Part shown: in pieces, positions 1 to 6,337 of the stretch
How the letters are laid out: each line of letters starts with the position of its first letter
How positions within the stretch are numbered: the stretch's first letter is position 1
Program-made: the position numbers and the translations under genes
The notes under the pieces: model-generated
Seen by the model: the letters and a program-made list of their open reading frames with translations, nothing else
Databases searched by the model: none
What the model was told of the DNA's origin: nothing
NCBI GenBank assembly: GCA_021849505.1
Contig: JAJZSW010000017.1
Span: forward strand, 1-41,293
DNA length: 41,293 nucleotides
From: Pseudomonadota bacterium
Lineage (GTDB): Bacteria; Pseudomonadota; Gammaproteobacteria; Burkholderiales; Rhodocyclaceae
Reading direction: 5' to 3'

Positions 1-1471
1 CCCGGGCCAGGCCCGGATTGAGGGCGCGCAACCCCGCCCCAACTGATTGGCCAAATATCTCGTGCTCGATCCCGGCGAGGCTGTTGGCCTCCTGCAAAAG
101 ACCATCCAGCAAGGCCGAATAGACCAGCAGCGGACTTGCCCGCAGGCGGTCGGGGATGAACTGGGATGCCAGAGGCTCGATGCGGGCGAGCCCCGTCACC
201 GCAGCGGCGAAGTGGAAGGCGAGCTCGCGCCCGGCCCAGGCGGGCACCCGCGCCAGATAGCCGAGTTCGGCGCGGTAACGCTCCAGGGGCAGGCTCGGCA
301 CCGCCAGGCGGTCGAGCGCCTCGCGCGTCGCCTGACGCTCCCGGGCGGTGAGCAGGCCCACGCCGTACAGGGCCTCGGCGGCGCTGCCCAGCACGGCGAG
401 CCGCTCGGCCGGGCGCGCCCGCGACAGGTCGCCCTGCAAGCCGCGGCCGCTGGCGAAGGCCGTGGCCTCGACATCCAGACTGAGCCGCAGCGCCGACACG
501 CGCAGCTTTTGCGGCAGTTCCGGCAGGGCCGCGCGCAATTCAGCCAGGAATGCCGCGCTGGCGGCGAAGCGCTGCGCGGGCGACAGGGGGGCTTCAAGTT
601 CCCGGGCAAAGCGCCGCAACTGGCCGGCAAAGGGATGCCTGTCGAGGCGCCCGGCCAGTTCATTCAGCGGCTGCTTCAGGTCGCGGGTGGCGAAGAGCGT
701 TTCGATGGCCTGGGCGAGTTGCTCGAACTCGGGCTCGCTGCGCCCCTGCTGGCGGGCATAGGCCCGCACCCGCCCGGCGTCGGCGGCATCCGGCTGCGAG
801 TGGAGCTTGTTGCGCAGCGGCGCGAAGCCGGCATCCAGAGTGGCGAGACTGGAGGAGAGTTCGTGGGAGCGCGTCACCGTCGCGCCATTGTGCGGCAGCG
901 GCAGCAGCAGCGCCGCCTGGCGCAGCAGCAGAAAGTCCCGTTCCCCTTGCTGGCGGGCGGCTAAAGCGGCCAGAATCGCCTCTGCGGCCGCAATCTCGTC
1001 CTCCACCTGGAAGGCGCCCCGGTAGTAGCGCGCCCGGCGCAGAATCCAGCCGTTGTCCGCCGCAACCAGATAACGCTCCAGCAGGATGGCCTTCAGCGCC
1101 GCTTGTCCCGGCGTGGCGGCCAGGGCCTCGGAATCGGTGGCGGCCAGCACGTTGCCCACCAGGAAACCGGCTTCCCGGAGCGCGCGGGCGCGTTCGCCGA
1201 GCCTCCCGTGCTGGATGCCGCCCCCATGGGGCGCGCAGGCAGAAGCTTCGGGGGGCAGCACCGCACCGTCCTTGCAGAACCAGTAAATCCCGTCGAAGGG
1301 ACCTCTCGGGTCGGTCTTCATCCCGGCGAGCCACCGGGCCATCTCATCAGTGTCGGGGAGCGCGCCGGCTATAGAGAGAGGCGTCCATGCGAGAAACAGG
1401 ACGGCCAAAAGCCTACCTGTCGCAGCAAGGATCGCGCATGGCAAGGTATCGGTGCGTCTATCGTGGTTCAT
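1..1471 (-). CDS. Secreted PEP/pyruvate-binding domain protein, N-terminal part (runs off left edge)
   Basis: About 490 codons are open without a stop from ATG 1471 down to the window edge, so the gene is 3'-truncated here. Residues about 13-37 form a hydrophobic signal-peptide-like stretch ending ..SIAGA. The following region is a helical, Ala/Leu/Arg-rich segment with no domain I can name. The last visible residues include LNPGLAR, which resembles the segment that opens the PEP/pyruvate-binding (PPDK N-terminal-like) domain in a family of large, often exported PEP-synthase-like proteins. The catalytic part lies outside the window. Upstream the spacing GAGCAGGC-ATG gives only a weak ribosome site. 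Strong alternatives to this frame on the opposite strand (47-964) are Arg/Gly/Gln-rich shadows. The reading frame is secure; the family name is inference. Confidence 0.6.
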   Translation of the reverse strand, partial: MNHDRRTDTLPCAILAATGRLLAVLFLAWTPLSIAGALPDTDEMARWLAGMKTDPRGPFDGIYWFCKDGAVLPPEASACAPHGGGIQHGRLGERARALREAGFLVGNVLAATDSEALAATPGQAALKAILLERYLVAADNGWILRRARYYRGAFQVEDEIAAAEAILAALAARQQGERDFLLLRQAALLLPLPHNGATVTRSHELSSSLATLDAGFAPLRNKLHSQPDAADAGRVRAYARQQGRSEPEFEQLAQAIETLFATRDLKQPLNELAGRLDRHPFAGQLRRFARELEAPLSPAQRFAASAAFLAELRAALPELPQKLRVSALRLSLDVEATAFASGRGLQGDLSRARPAERLAVLGSAAEALYGVGLLTARERQATREALDRLAVPSLPLERYRAELGYLARVPAWAGRELAFHFAAAVTGLARIEPLASQFIPDRLRASPLLVYSALLDGLLQEANSLAGIEHEIFGQSVGAGLRALNPGLAR

Positions 1472-1564
1472 GCCTGCTCACCCAAGGGGGTTGCCGGCCA
1501 GCAACCCCGGCGTGAAATGCCTACTTACATTATGGAGGTATGGAGCGCATAGGCAATTCAATGA

Positions 1565-1739
1565 GAATTCGGGGAGGATCTCGGGCTCCGGCCGCCATGG
1601 TCAATCGCCGATTTCGTCCCGTTCGCCGCCGGCACCAACCTGCCGTGGCTGCAGGAAAAACTTAAGTAAGTGCGGCACATCCTGCGGCTCCTGCGTGCCC
1701 GAGATCAAGCGGATGCTGGCGGTGCCGCAGGCGGCTTGA
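1565..1739 (+). pseudogene. 3' remnant of a BFD-like [2Fe-2S] domain gene with a 4-bp frameshift
   Basis: The frame from 1565 reads ..TNLPWLQEKLK and stops at 1667-1669. One frame over, starting at the next bases, it continues as CGTSCGSCVPEIKRML and ends at TGA 1737-1739. The join carries a tandem TAAG-TAAG at 1663-1670; removing one copy gives an uninterrupted LQEKLKCGTSCGSCVPEIKRML. The pattern CGTxCGSCxPEIKRxL is that of the BFD-like [2Fe-2S] domain found at the C-terminus of NasA-type assimilatory nitrate reductases and in NirB. The 5' part of the gene is missing, because a TGA lies in frame at 1562. This is a dead gene end. The parent family is inferred from the Cys motif only. Confidence 0.6.
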
Positions 1740-1760
1740 AAGTCGGCGCTGGCCGTGGCA
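1737..1760 (+). repeat. Short dispersed repeat, copy A (degenerate)
   Basis: TGAAAGTCGGCGCTGGC begins exactly at the stop codon of the remnant gene. The same string, with few changes, occurs at 2934, 9000 and 24839. The second half of this copy diverges. Confidence 0.4.
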
Positions 1761-1802
1761 AAAAATATGGAAAAGCAGGACTAGAGCACTTACATTAAAG
1801 AA

Positions 1803-1822
1803 CCAAGGCCCGAGGGCCTTGG
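1803..1822 (-). terminator. Rho-independent terminator of the small minus-strand gene
   Basis: CCAAGGCCC-GA-GGGCCTTGG is a perfect 9-bp stem. On the minus strand it is followed by TTCTTT. It lies 18 bp past the stop codon at 1841, so it fits termination of the leftward small gene. Confidence 0.65.
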
Positions 1823-1840
1823 GGTGCTACGGGTTATCTA

Positions 1841-1987
1841 TTAACGCTTCTTACTGGACTGTGGCGAGGACTGTGGTTGGTGCTTGATCGTTTCGACGAC
1901 ATGCGTCTTCGGATACTGTTGCGCCTGTTTCACCGTGGTGAATTGCCCGTTACCGGCATTGCGGCCGATCTTCTGATTTGTAGCCAT
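1841..1987 (-). CDS. Small basic protein, 48 aa, function unknown
   Basis: The start ATG at 1987 has a good ribosome site (GAGG, then 5 nt). The protein begins MATNQKIGRNAGNGQFTTVK and ends in a Lys/Gln/Ser-rich tail. The core IGRNAGNGQF..V..A...P.THVVETIK resembles a group of 50-70 residue proteobacterial proteins of unknown role with the pattern IGRDAGTGxF..VETIK; this is from memory and unverified. There is no signal peptide and no Cys. The same frame is open further upstream (see the interrupted frame to 2191), so this ORF may be either a free-standing gene or the 3' end of a broken longer one. The downstream terminator at 1803 supports real transcription. Confidence 0.5.
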   Translation of the reverse strand: MATNQKIGRNAGNGQFTTVKQAQQYPKTHVVETIKHQPQSSPQSSKKR

Positions 1988-2191
1988 ATAGACCTCATAA
2001 AAGGGGTTGTCCTGATGGACGGCTTGAATTACATTGGCTACTCCCAGTACTACTTGGGAGGCCTCGCAAGATGCCACCACGGCCCCGGTAATCTCTGTCC
2101 CCGCAAGAGTCAGAAAGGTTACCGGGGCCTTCCTTTAGGCCGTTGCCGGGAGGCAATCAACAACGGCCAAGGTTAATAAGATCAGTCTCAT
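1841..2191 (-). pseudogene. Longer reading frame interrupted by one in-frame TAA
   Basis: ATG 2191 follows a very strong ribosome site (AAAGGAGGGCGT-ATG). It opens a signal-peptide-like sequence MRLILLTLAVVDCLPATA, then TAA at 2137-2135. The same frame then runs open from RKAPVTFLTLAG.. straight into the 48-residue protein above, 116 sense codons in all apart from the one TAA. The simplest reading is a secreted-protein gene killed by a nonsense mutation, with its 3' part possibly still translated from ATG 1987. Recoding of the TAA cannot be excluded from sequence alone, but no structure suggesting it was found. Confidence 0.45.
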
Positions 2192-2301
2192 ACGCCCTCC
2201 TTTCGGTTAGCTGTGGATAGTTTTTGCAAGAATAGCGGCACCTCAAACAGCTGCAAAGTAAAAAATTTTTGTCTACTGAATAATCAATAAGTTAACAATT
2301 T

Positions 2302-2334
2302 ATCTAGTGGATGAGAAAATTTATACCACTAGAT
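2302..2334. promoter_or_regulatory. Inverted repeat in the AT-rich region upstream of def
   Basis: ATCTAGTGG (2302-2310) and CCACTAGAT (2326-2334) are perfect 9-bp inverted arms around a 15-nt AT-rich spacer. The stretch 2205-2400 is markedly AT-rich against a GC-rich background. It holds no ORF I can support and probably carries the def promoter; the inverted repeat could be an operator or an mRNA hairpin. Confidence 0.45.
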
Positions 2335-2399
2335 TTAGTAGGTTTCGCGGCGAAAAAAGCGCGCAAATAATAATCAGTCTGTTGCAAGTAAATAGTCTA

Positions 2400-2936
2400 A
2401 TGGCCATTAAAACCATCCTCCGAATGGGCGATCCCCGGCTGCTGCAAGTAGCCGAGCCGGTCGGCGACCTTGCCGATCCGGCGCTGCGCGAACTGATCCG
2501 CGACATGTTCGACACGATGGAAGCCGCAGGCGGCGTGGGGCTGGCGGCGCCACAGATCGGGGTGGGACGGCAGGTGGTGATCTTCGGTTTCGAGAAGAGC
2601 GCGCGCTATCCGGAGGCGGCGCCGGTGCCGCGCACGATCCTGATCAACCCGGTGATCGAGCCGCTGGACGACGAAGAGGAAACGGGCTGGGAGGGCTGCC
2701 TGTCGGTGCCCGGCCTGCGCGGCGAGGTGCCGCGCTTTAGCCGCATCCGCTACCGCGGCGTCGATCCGGACGGGAAGGCCATCGACCGTACGGTGGCGGG
2801 CTTCCATGCGCGTGTCGTGCAGCACGAGTTCGACCACCTGATCGGCAAGCTGTTCCCGATGCGCATGCGCGACTTCACGCGCTTCGGCTTTACAGACGTA
2901 CTTTTCCCCGAGTTGGCGGGCCAGCCGGACGACTGA
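2400..2936 (+). CDS. def: Peptide deformylase
   Basis: A 178-residue metalloenzyme that removes the formyl group from the N-terminal Met of nascent proteins. All three family motifs are present: [11 protein letters not shown] at about 44-54, EGCLS at 98-102 with metal ligand Cys100, and QHEFDH at 141-146 with His142, Glu143 and His146. Length is that of a normal enzyme. ATG 2400 was chosen because the protein then begins [15 protein letters not shown] as deformylases do. An in-frame ATG at 2307 would add 31 residues of AT-rich, non-conserved sequence. No clear Shine-Dalgarno precedes 2400. The gene stands alone here, convergent with the PCu(A)C gene, instead of next to fmt. A diverged, truncated second copy lies at 6086-6337. 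Confidence 0.95.
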   Translation: MAIKTILRMGDPRLLQVAEPVGDLADPALRELIRDMFDTMEAAGGVGLAAPQIGVGRQVVIFGFEKSARYPEAAPVPRTILINPVIEPLDDEEETGWEGCLSVPGLRGEVPRFSRIRYRGVDPDGKAIDRTVAGFHARVVQHEFDHLIGKLFPMRMRDFTRFGFTDVLFPELAGQPDD

Positions 2937-2958
2937 AACTCGGCGCTGGCAGGACGGC
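2934..2958 (+). repeat. Short dispersed repeat, copy B
   Basis: GAAACTCGGCGCTGGCAGGA plus CGGC starts in the def stop codon and lies in the convergent gap before the PCu(A)C gene. It matches the copy at 24840 at 21 of 23 positions and the copy at 9002 at 20 of 23. Confidence 0.45.
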
Positions 2959-2976
2959 TATTGGGAGGCCGTATGG

Positions 2977-3471
2977 CTAGTGCTTTTTCCCGGCCATCCC
3001 GCCCATGGAACCGGAGCCCGAACCCGGGTTTCTCACGGGCACGCTGATCACCTTGCTGCTCCCGTCGTCCAGGCCGAGGGTGATCGGCACCAGGTCGCCT
3101 TCCCTGAGCGGAAGCCGCATTTCGATCAGCATGACATGCAGGCCGCCTGGCTTGAGCACCGTTTCGCCGCCCGGCGGCACGGGGATGTCCTTCACCTGGC
3201 GCATCTTCATGACGCCGCCCTCGTTGAGGTGGGTATGCAGCTCCGTGATGCGCGAGACCGTGTTGGCTGCCTTGACGATCCGGACTTCCCGGGGGCCGGC
3301 GTTGCGGATCGTCATGTAGGCGCCGGTCGCCATGGCCCCGGGTGGCGCCAGGCGGATATAGGCATCGCTGACCGTGAGCTGGTCTGCCGCACCGGCGGCA
3401 TGAGCGATTCCGCAATTCATGGCGGCGCCGAGCAGGCCGGCCAGCATCAGCTTGGGCTTGAATCGATTCAC
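2977..3471 (-). CDS. Periplasmic copper chaperone PCu(A)C family
   Basis: A 164-residue exported protein with a signal peptide ending about residue 26 (..CGIAHA-AG). It has the PCu(A)C copper-binding spacing H-x10-M-x21-H-x-M: His79, Met90, His112, Met114. Relatives hand Cu(I) to the CuA centre of cytochrome oxidase or to SCO proteins in the periplasm. The C-terminus is Gly/Ser/Met/His-rich (GSMGGMAGKKH) and may add metal ligands. The start is GTG 3471, which overlaps the TGA of the upstream SCO1-like gene by 4 nt, so the two are translationally coupled and very likely work together in copper delivery. Confidence 0.9.
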   Translation of the reverse strand: MNRFKPKLMLAGLLGAAMNCGIAHAAGAADQLTVSDAYIRLAPPGAMATGAYMTIRNAGPREVRIVKAANTVSRITELHTHLNEGGVMKMRQVKDIPVPPGGETVLKPGGLHVMLIEMRLPLREGDLVPITLGLDDGSSKVISVPVRNPGSGSGSMGGMAGKKH

Positions 3472-4379
3472 TTTGATGCTCCTTGCAGCGATGCACCGTC
3501 GGTGGATGCTCGCCGGGCGATCTCCTCGCGCAGGCGGGCAACGACCTCATCCACCGGCTTGCCGTAGGGGAACTTGGCGAGGAACTGGCCGCCGGGCGCA
3601 AGCAGGAACATGCCCGCCGTGTGATCGACCGCGTAATGGGCGGGATTCACCTTGGGGTCGATCACCTTCTCATAGCGCACCTTGAAGTTGTCGGCGGCGC
3701 GCCTGACCAGTTCCGGCGAGCCGGTGGCGCCCAGGATGCGGGCGTCGAAGAAGCCGGTGTAGTTGCGCAGCTGCACCAGCGTATCGCGCTCGGGATCGAC
3801 GGAGATGAACAGGCCCTGCACCCTGGCCGCGTCGTCGCCGAGCTGCTTGAGCACCGCGGCCATTTCGAGCAGGGTCGTGGGGCAGATGTCGGGGCAGAAG
3901 GTGTAGCCGAAGGTGATCAGCTGGAAGCGGTCCTTGAAGTCGCCGTCCATCACGGCGCGTCCGTTTGCAGCCTGCAGCAGGTAGCGCGGGTTGATGCCGA
4001 CCTCGGGCATGTCCGGCGTGGCGGCCAGCTGGTGGGCATTCGGCGGGTTGAGCGGACGGGCGGCGACTTCCAGTTCGACCATCAGCGCGGCGCGCGGCGG
4101 ACACTCCGCCTTGCGCTGACCCTGGGCGAGGAAGGCCTCGCTGGTGGCCTGCTCATAGGCTTCGCCGAGCTCGCGCGTCTTGGCCACGCGGGCAATGACG
4201 ATGGATTTGGCGCGGCTGACGACTTCGGCGTGGCCGCAGGCCAACGCGCGACCGTTGATGTTGCCGAGGGTGGCGACCACCGCGCGCACCGGGTCAGGTT
4301 CAGCGCTGGCAGCCGGCATCGAGAGTGAAATCGCCATGGCGGAGGCAAGGGCAGAGGCAAGGGTACGGAAATGCATCAT
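3468..4379 (-). CDS. SCO1/SenC family copper-insertion protein with N-terminal extension
   Basis: About 303 residues from ATG 4379 (a second ATG follows at 4376). A signal peptide of about 24 residues ends ..SMPAASA. Residues about 25-115 form a Cys-containing segment (ALACGHAEVV, ECPPRAAL) that is not part of the usual SCO core. The thioredoxin-fold SCO domain follows, with the copper motif FCPDICP and the distal ligand His in VDHTAG. Members insert copper into the CuA site of cytochrome c oxidase or act as thiol reductases. An in-frame ATG at 4529 would add 50 charged residues with no export signal, so it was rejected. The gene is coupled to the PCu(A)C gene. The N-terminal extension is unusual and unexplained. 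Confidence 0.88.
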   Translation of the reverse strand: MMHFRTLASALASAMAISLSMPAASAEPDPVRAVVATLGNINGRALACGHAEVVSRAKSIVIARVAKTRELGEAYEQATSEAFLAQGQRKAECPPRAALMVELEVAARPLNPPNAHQLAATPDMPEVGINPRYLLQAANGRAVMDGDFKDRFQLITFGYTFCPDICPTTLLEMAAVLKQLGDDAARVQGLFISVDPERDTLVQLRNYTGFFDARILGATGSPELVRRAADNFKVRYEKVIDPKVNPAHYAVDHTAGMFLLAPGGQFLAKFPYGKPVDEVVARLREEIARRASTDGASLQGASK

Positions 4380-4467
4380 GGCGATGATCTTGAATTTACC
4401 GGGAGGTTGCGCATTTTCCAGCTTGGATCGCACTGATCCATGAGGCGTATCAATTTTCCAGCCGGCC

Positions 4468-4692
4468 TCAGCCTTGTCGCTTGTTTTCCTCGGCTTCGTC
4501 GAGTTGCATTCGTATTTCTTCCTGGGCACTACCCGATTCGTTCCCGGTCGAGCACCGCACGCCGCATCTTCCGCTCTTGCAGCTTCCCGGGGCAGCGATC
4601 TCGATACCCTCCTCGCCCATGTTCTTGAGCAGCAGGTAAATGGCGCCGACGGCGACGGCGAGCAGGATGAGGGCGATGAGGACGGTCAGCAT
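4468..4692 (-). CDS. Small Cys-rich membrane protein, unknown function
   Basis: A 74-residue protein with one N-terminal membrane segment (about 2-22, LTVLIALILLAVAVGAIYLL). A Cys cluster GSCKSGRCGVRC follows at about 36-47, then an acidic, Gln-rich tail. It lies in the same direction as, and 88 bp upstream of, the SCO1/PCu(A)C pair and just after yceH. The three closely spaced Cys beside a membrane anchor suggest metal or redox binding near the membrane, but that is inference; I do not recognise a named family. The frame is clean and its composition looks like a real membrane protein. Confidence 0.6.
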   Translation of the reverse strand: MLTVLIALILLAVAVGAIYLLLKNMGEEGIEIAAPGSCKSGRCGVRCSTGNESGSAQEEIRMQLDEAEENKRQG

Positions 4693-4722
4693 GGTGGCGT
4701 TCGGTGGATGGCGATGAGGCCT

Positions 4723-5370
4723 CTATCCTAGCGCGTCGAGCCGGGACTTCAATGCGGCAAGCTCGGCTTCAAGCTCGGCCACGCGCGCTTCCAGCTGGGC
4801 CAGCCGGGAAGCTTCGGCGCCGGAGGGCGACGCATCTTCCTGTTCCGTACCGCCCTGCACCTCGCCGCCGAACAGCTGCGCGTAGCGCGACTCGCGCTTG
4901 CCCGGCTCCCTCGGCAGGCGCACGACAAAGGGGCCATCTGCGCGCCGCGCCAGCGCATCCAGCGCGGTCTCGACTTCCGCGACATCCTTCAATGCGCACA
5001 GGCGGCTCGCCCGGCTGCGCAGTTCTCCGGGCGTCTGCGGCCCTCGCAGCAGGAGTTCGCAGACGATGCCTAGTTCCTGCGGGCTGAATTTCAGCGTGCC
5101 GTATTCACTGTTGCAGAAGCGGTGGCGGTATTTGGCGACACGACTGCCGTAGCCGCTCTCTTCGCTAACCAGGTATTTCCTGATCAGCTGGTCCAGGGTT
5201 TTCTGCACGGTCGTTTCGTCTAGATCGAGCACGGGTTCGCGGTTGCTCTTCTGATTGCAGGCATTGGTCAGGGCGTTCAGCGACAGCGGGTACTGCTCCG
5301 GCGTGGTGATTTCCTTTTCCAGCAGGCACCCGATCACGCGGGCTTCGTTGGGGGAAAGTTCGATGGTCAT
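4723..5370 (-). CDS. yceH: YceH family (DUF480) protein
   Basis: A 215-residue protein starting [20 protein letters not shown], the hallmark start of the YceH/DUF480 family. It is predicted to contain two winged-helix domains. Further family sequence includes [40 protein letters not shown] and [20 protein letters not shown]. The C-terminal 35 residues form a heptad-rich coiled coil ([20 protein letters not shown]). The molecular role of YceH is not established. The start overlaps the stop of the small upstream gene by 4 nt (ATGA), so they form one transcription unit. Confidence 0.92.
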   Translation of the reverse strand: MTIELSPNEARVIGCLLEKEITTPEQYPLSLNALTNACNQKSNREPVLDLDETTVQKTLDQLIRKYLVSEESGYGSRVAKYRHRFCNSEYGTLKFSPQELGIVCELLLRGPQTPGELRSRASRLCALKDVAEVETALDALARRADGPFVVRLPREPGKRESRYAQLFGGEVQGGTEQEDASPSGAEASRLAQLEARVAELEAELAALKSRLDALG

Positions 5371-5585
5371 GGTTTCCTGTGGTATTTCCTGAAAACGGTT
5401 CTGGCATCTTCATGGGCGCGATCCAGCGTACAGATCTTCGGGTTGTCGTCGTGGCCACTGAAGAACCCTTCCTCCTGCGCCTGCATCACCATTGCAATCG
5501 CAAGCTTGTCCGCGACATCGTACTTCTCGGTGATGAGGGTCGTGACTTCGTCGAGATAGGCTTCGTAGGTCAAGGGTTTTGCCAT
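5367..5585 (-). CDS. Small conserved protein, 72 aa, unknown function
   Basis: Begins [20 protein letters not shown] and contains [22 protein letters not shown]. It is soluble, mostly helical, without Cys or a signal peptide. It is translationally coupled to yceH by a 4-nt overlap and looks like a true gene by its balanced composition. I do not recognise a functional family. Confidence 0.7.
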   Translation of the reverse strand: MAKPLTYEAYLDEVTTLITEKYDVADKLAIAMVMQAQEEGFFSGHDDNPKICTLDRAHEDARTVFRKYHRKP

Positions 5586-5629
5586 GGTGTTCTGTCCTGG
5601 ATTAAACGTGAATTGGCCCGCGGTATAGC

Positions 5630-6037
5630 TTACTCGCTGACCTTGCCGCGCCCGGCCTTGATTGTGGCGCGCCGGGTTTTGCTGTCCAGCCGCTTTTTGA
5701 CCGATGTCCGGGTGGGCTGGGTCGGCCGGCGTTTTTTGGGCAGGACGGCAACGCTGTCGATCAACTCATGGAGGCGCCGCAAGGCTTCCCGTCGATTGCC
5801 TTCGAGGCTCCGGTATTCCTGGGCCTTGATGATGACGACACCGTCCTTGCTGATGCGCTGATCGCCGAGCGCCAGCAGCCTTTGCTTGACCGCCTCGGGC
5901 AAGGAGGAAGCCTGGATATCGAAGCGCAGATGCACGGCATTCGCGACCTTATTTACGTTCTGGCCACCCGCCCCTTGCGCACGGGTCGCCGTGATCTCCA
6001 CTTCGTTATCTGGAAGGGTGAAGCGTACACTCATCAT
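5630..6037 (-). CDS. arfB: Alternative ribosome-rescue factor B / peptidyl-tRNA hydrolase
   Basis: A 135-residue protein with the release-factor catalytic GGQ in QGAGGQNVNKVANAVHLRF (residues about 21-39). It has the basic C-terminal tail (KKRLDSKTRRATIKAGRGK) that ArfB inserts into the empty mRNA channel of stalled ribosomes. Size matches E. coli YaeJ/ArfB (about 140). The start could be the first or the second of two adjacent ATGs (6037 or 6034). It is the most upstream gene of the leftward group with the 72-aa gene and yceH, with a 44-bp gap. Confidence 0.92.
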   Translation of the reverse strand: MMSVRFTLPDNEVEITATRAQGAGGQNVNKVANAVHLRFDIQASSLPEAVKQRLLALGDQRISKDGVVIIKAQEYRSLEGNRREALRRLHELIDSVAVLPKKRRPTQPTRTSVKKRLDSKTRRATIKAGRGKVSE

Positions 6038-6085
6038 CCGACGATGTTACGAAGAAACCTCGAGTGAGTCTCCTGCCAAATCAAT

Positions 6086-6337
6086 GACCATCCGAACCCT
6101 GCCCTGCAGGCGCTGATCCGCAACATGTTCGACACGATGGCGGCTGCGGGCGGCGTGGGGCTGGCCGTGCCGCAGATCGGCGTGGGTTTGCAGGTGGTGA
6201 TCTTCGGCTTCGAGCGGAGCGATCGTTATCCGGAGGCCGAGCCGGTGCCCCGCACGATTCTGATCAATCCGGTGATCGAGCCACTGGGCGACGAGGAGGA
6301 ACTGAGCTGGGAGGGCTGCCTGTCGGTGCCCGCTTAG
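6086..6337 (+). pseudogene. Truncated second copy of peptide deformylase
   Basis: The frame contains [29 protein letters not shown] (shown as 6095-6181), then [11 protein letters not shown] and EGCLSVPA, ending at TAG 6335-6337. It aligns with residues about 27-104 of the intact def but lacks both the N-terminus and the HExxH motif, so it cannot be active. The central 200 bp are clearly homologous to 2500-2710 yet differ at many third positions, so this is an old duplicate or a def from another lineage, not a recent copy. Its stop overlaps the stop codon of the hybrid kinase on the other strand, placing the break point exactly at the kinase gene end. Confidence 0.85.

Noticed and set aside
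47-964. Plus-strand 305-codon ORF at the left edge
   Set aside because: Gln/Gly/Arg-rich and without motifs; the minus strand carries a continuous 490-codon frame with a signal peptide.
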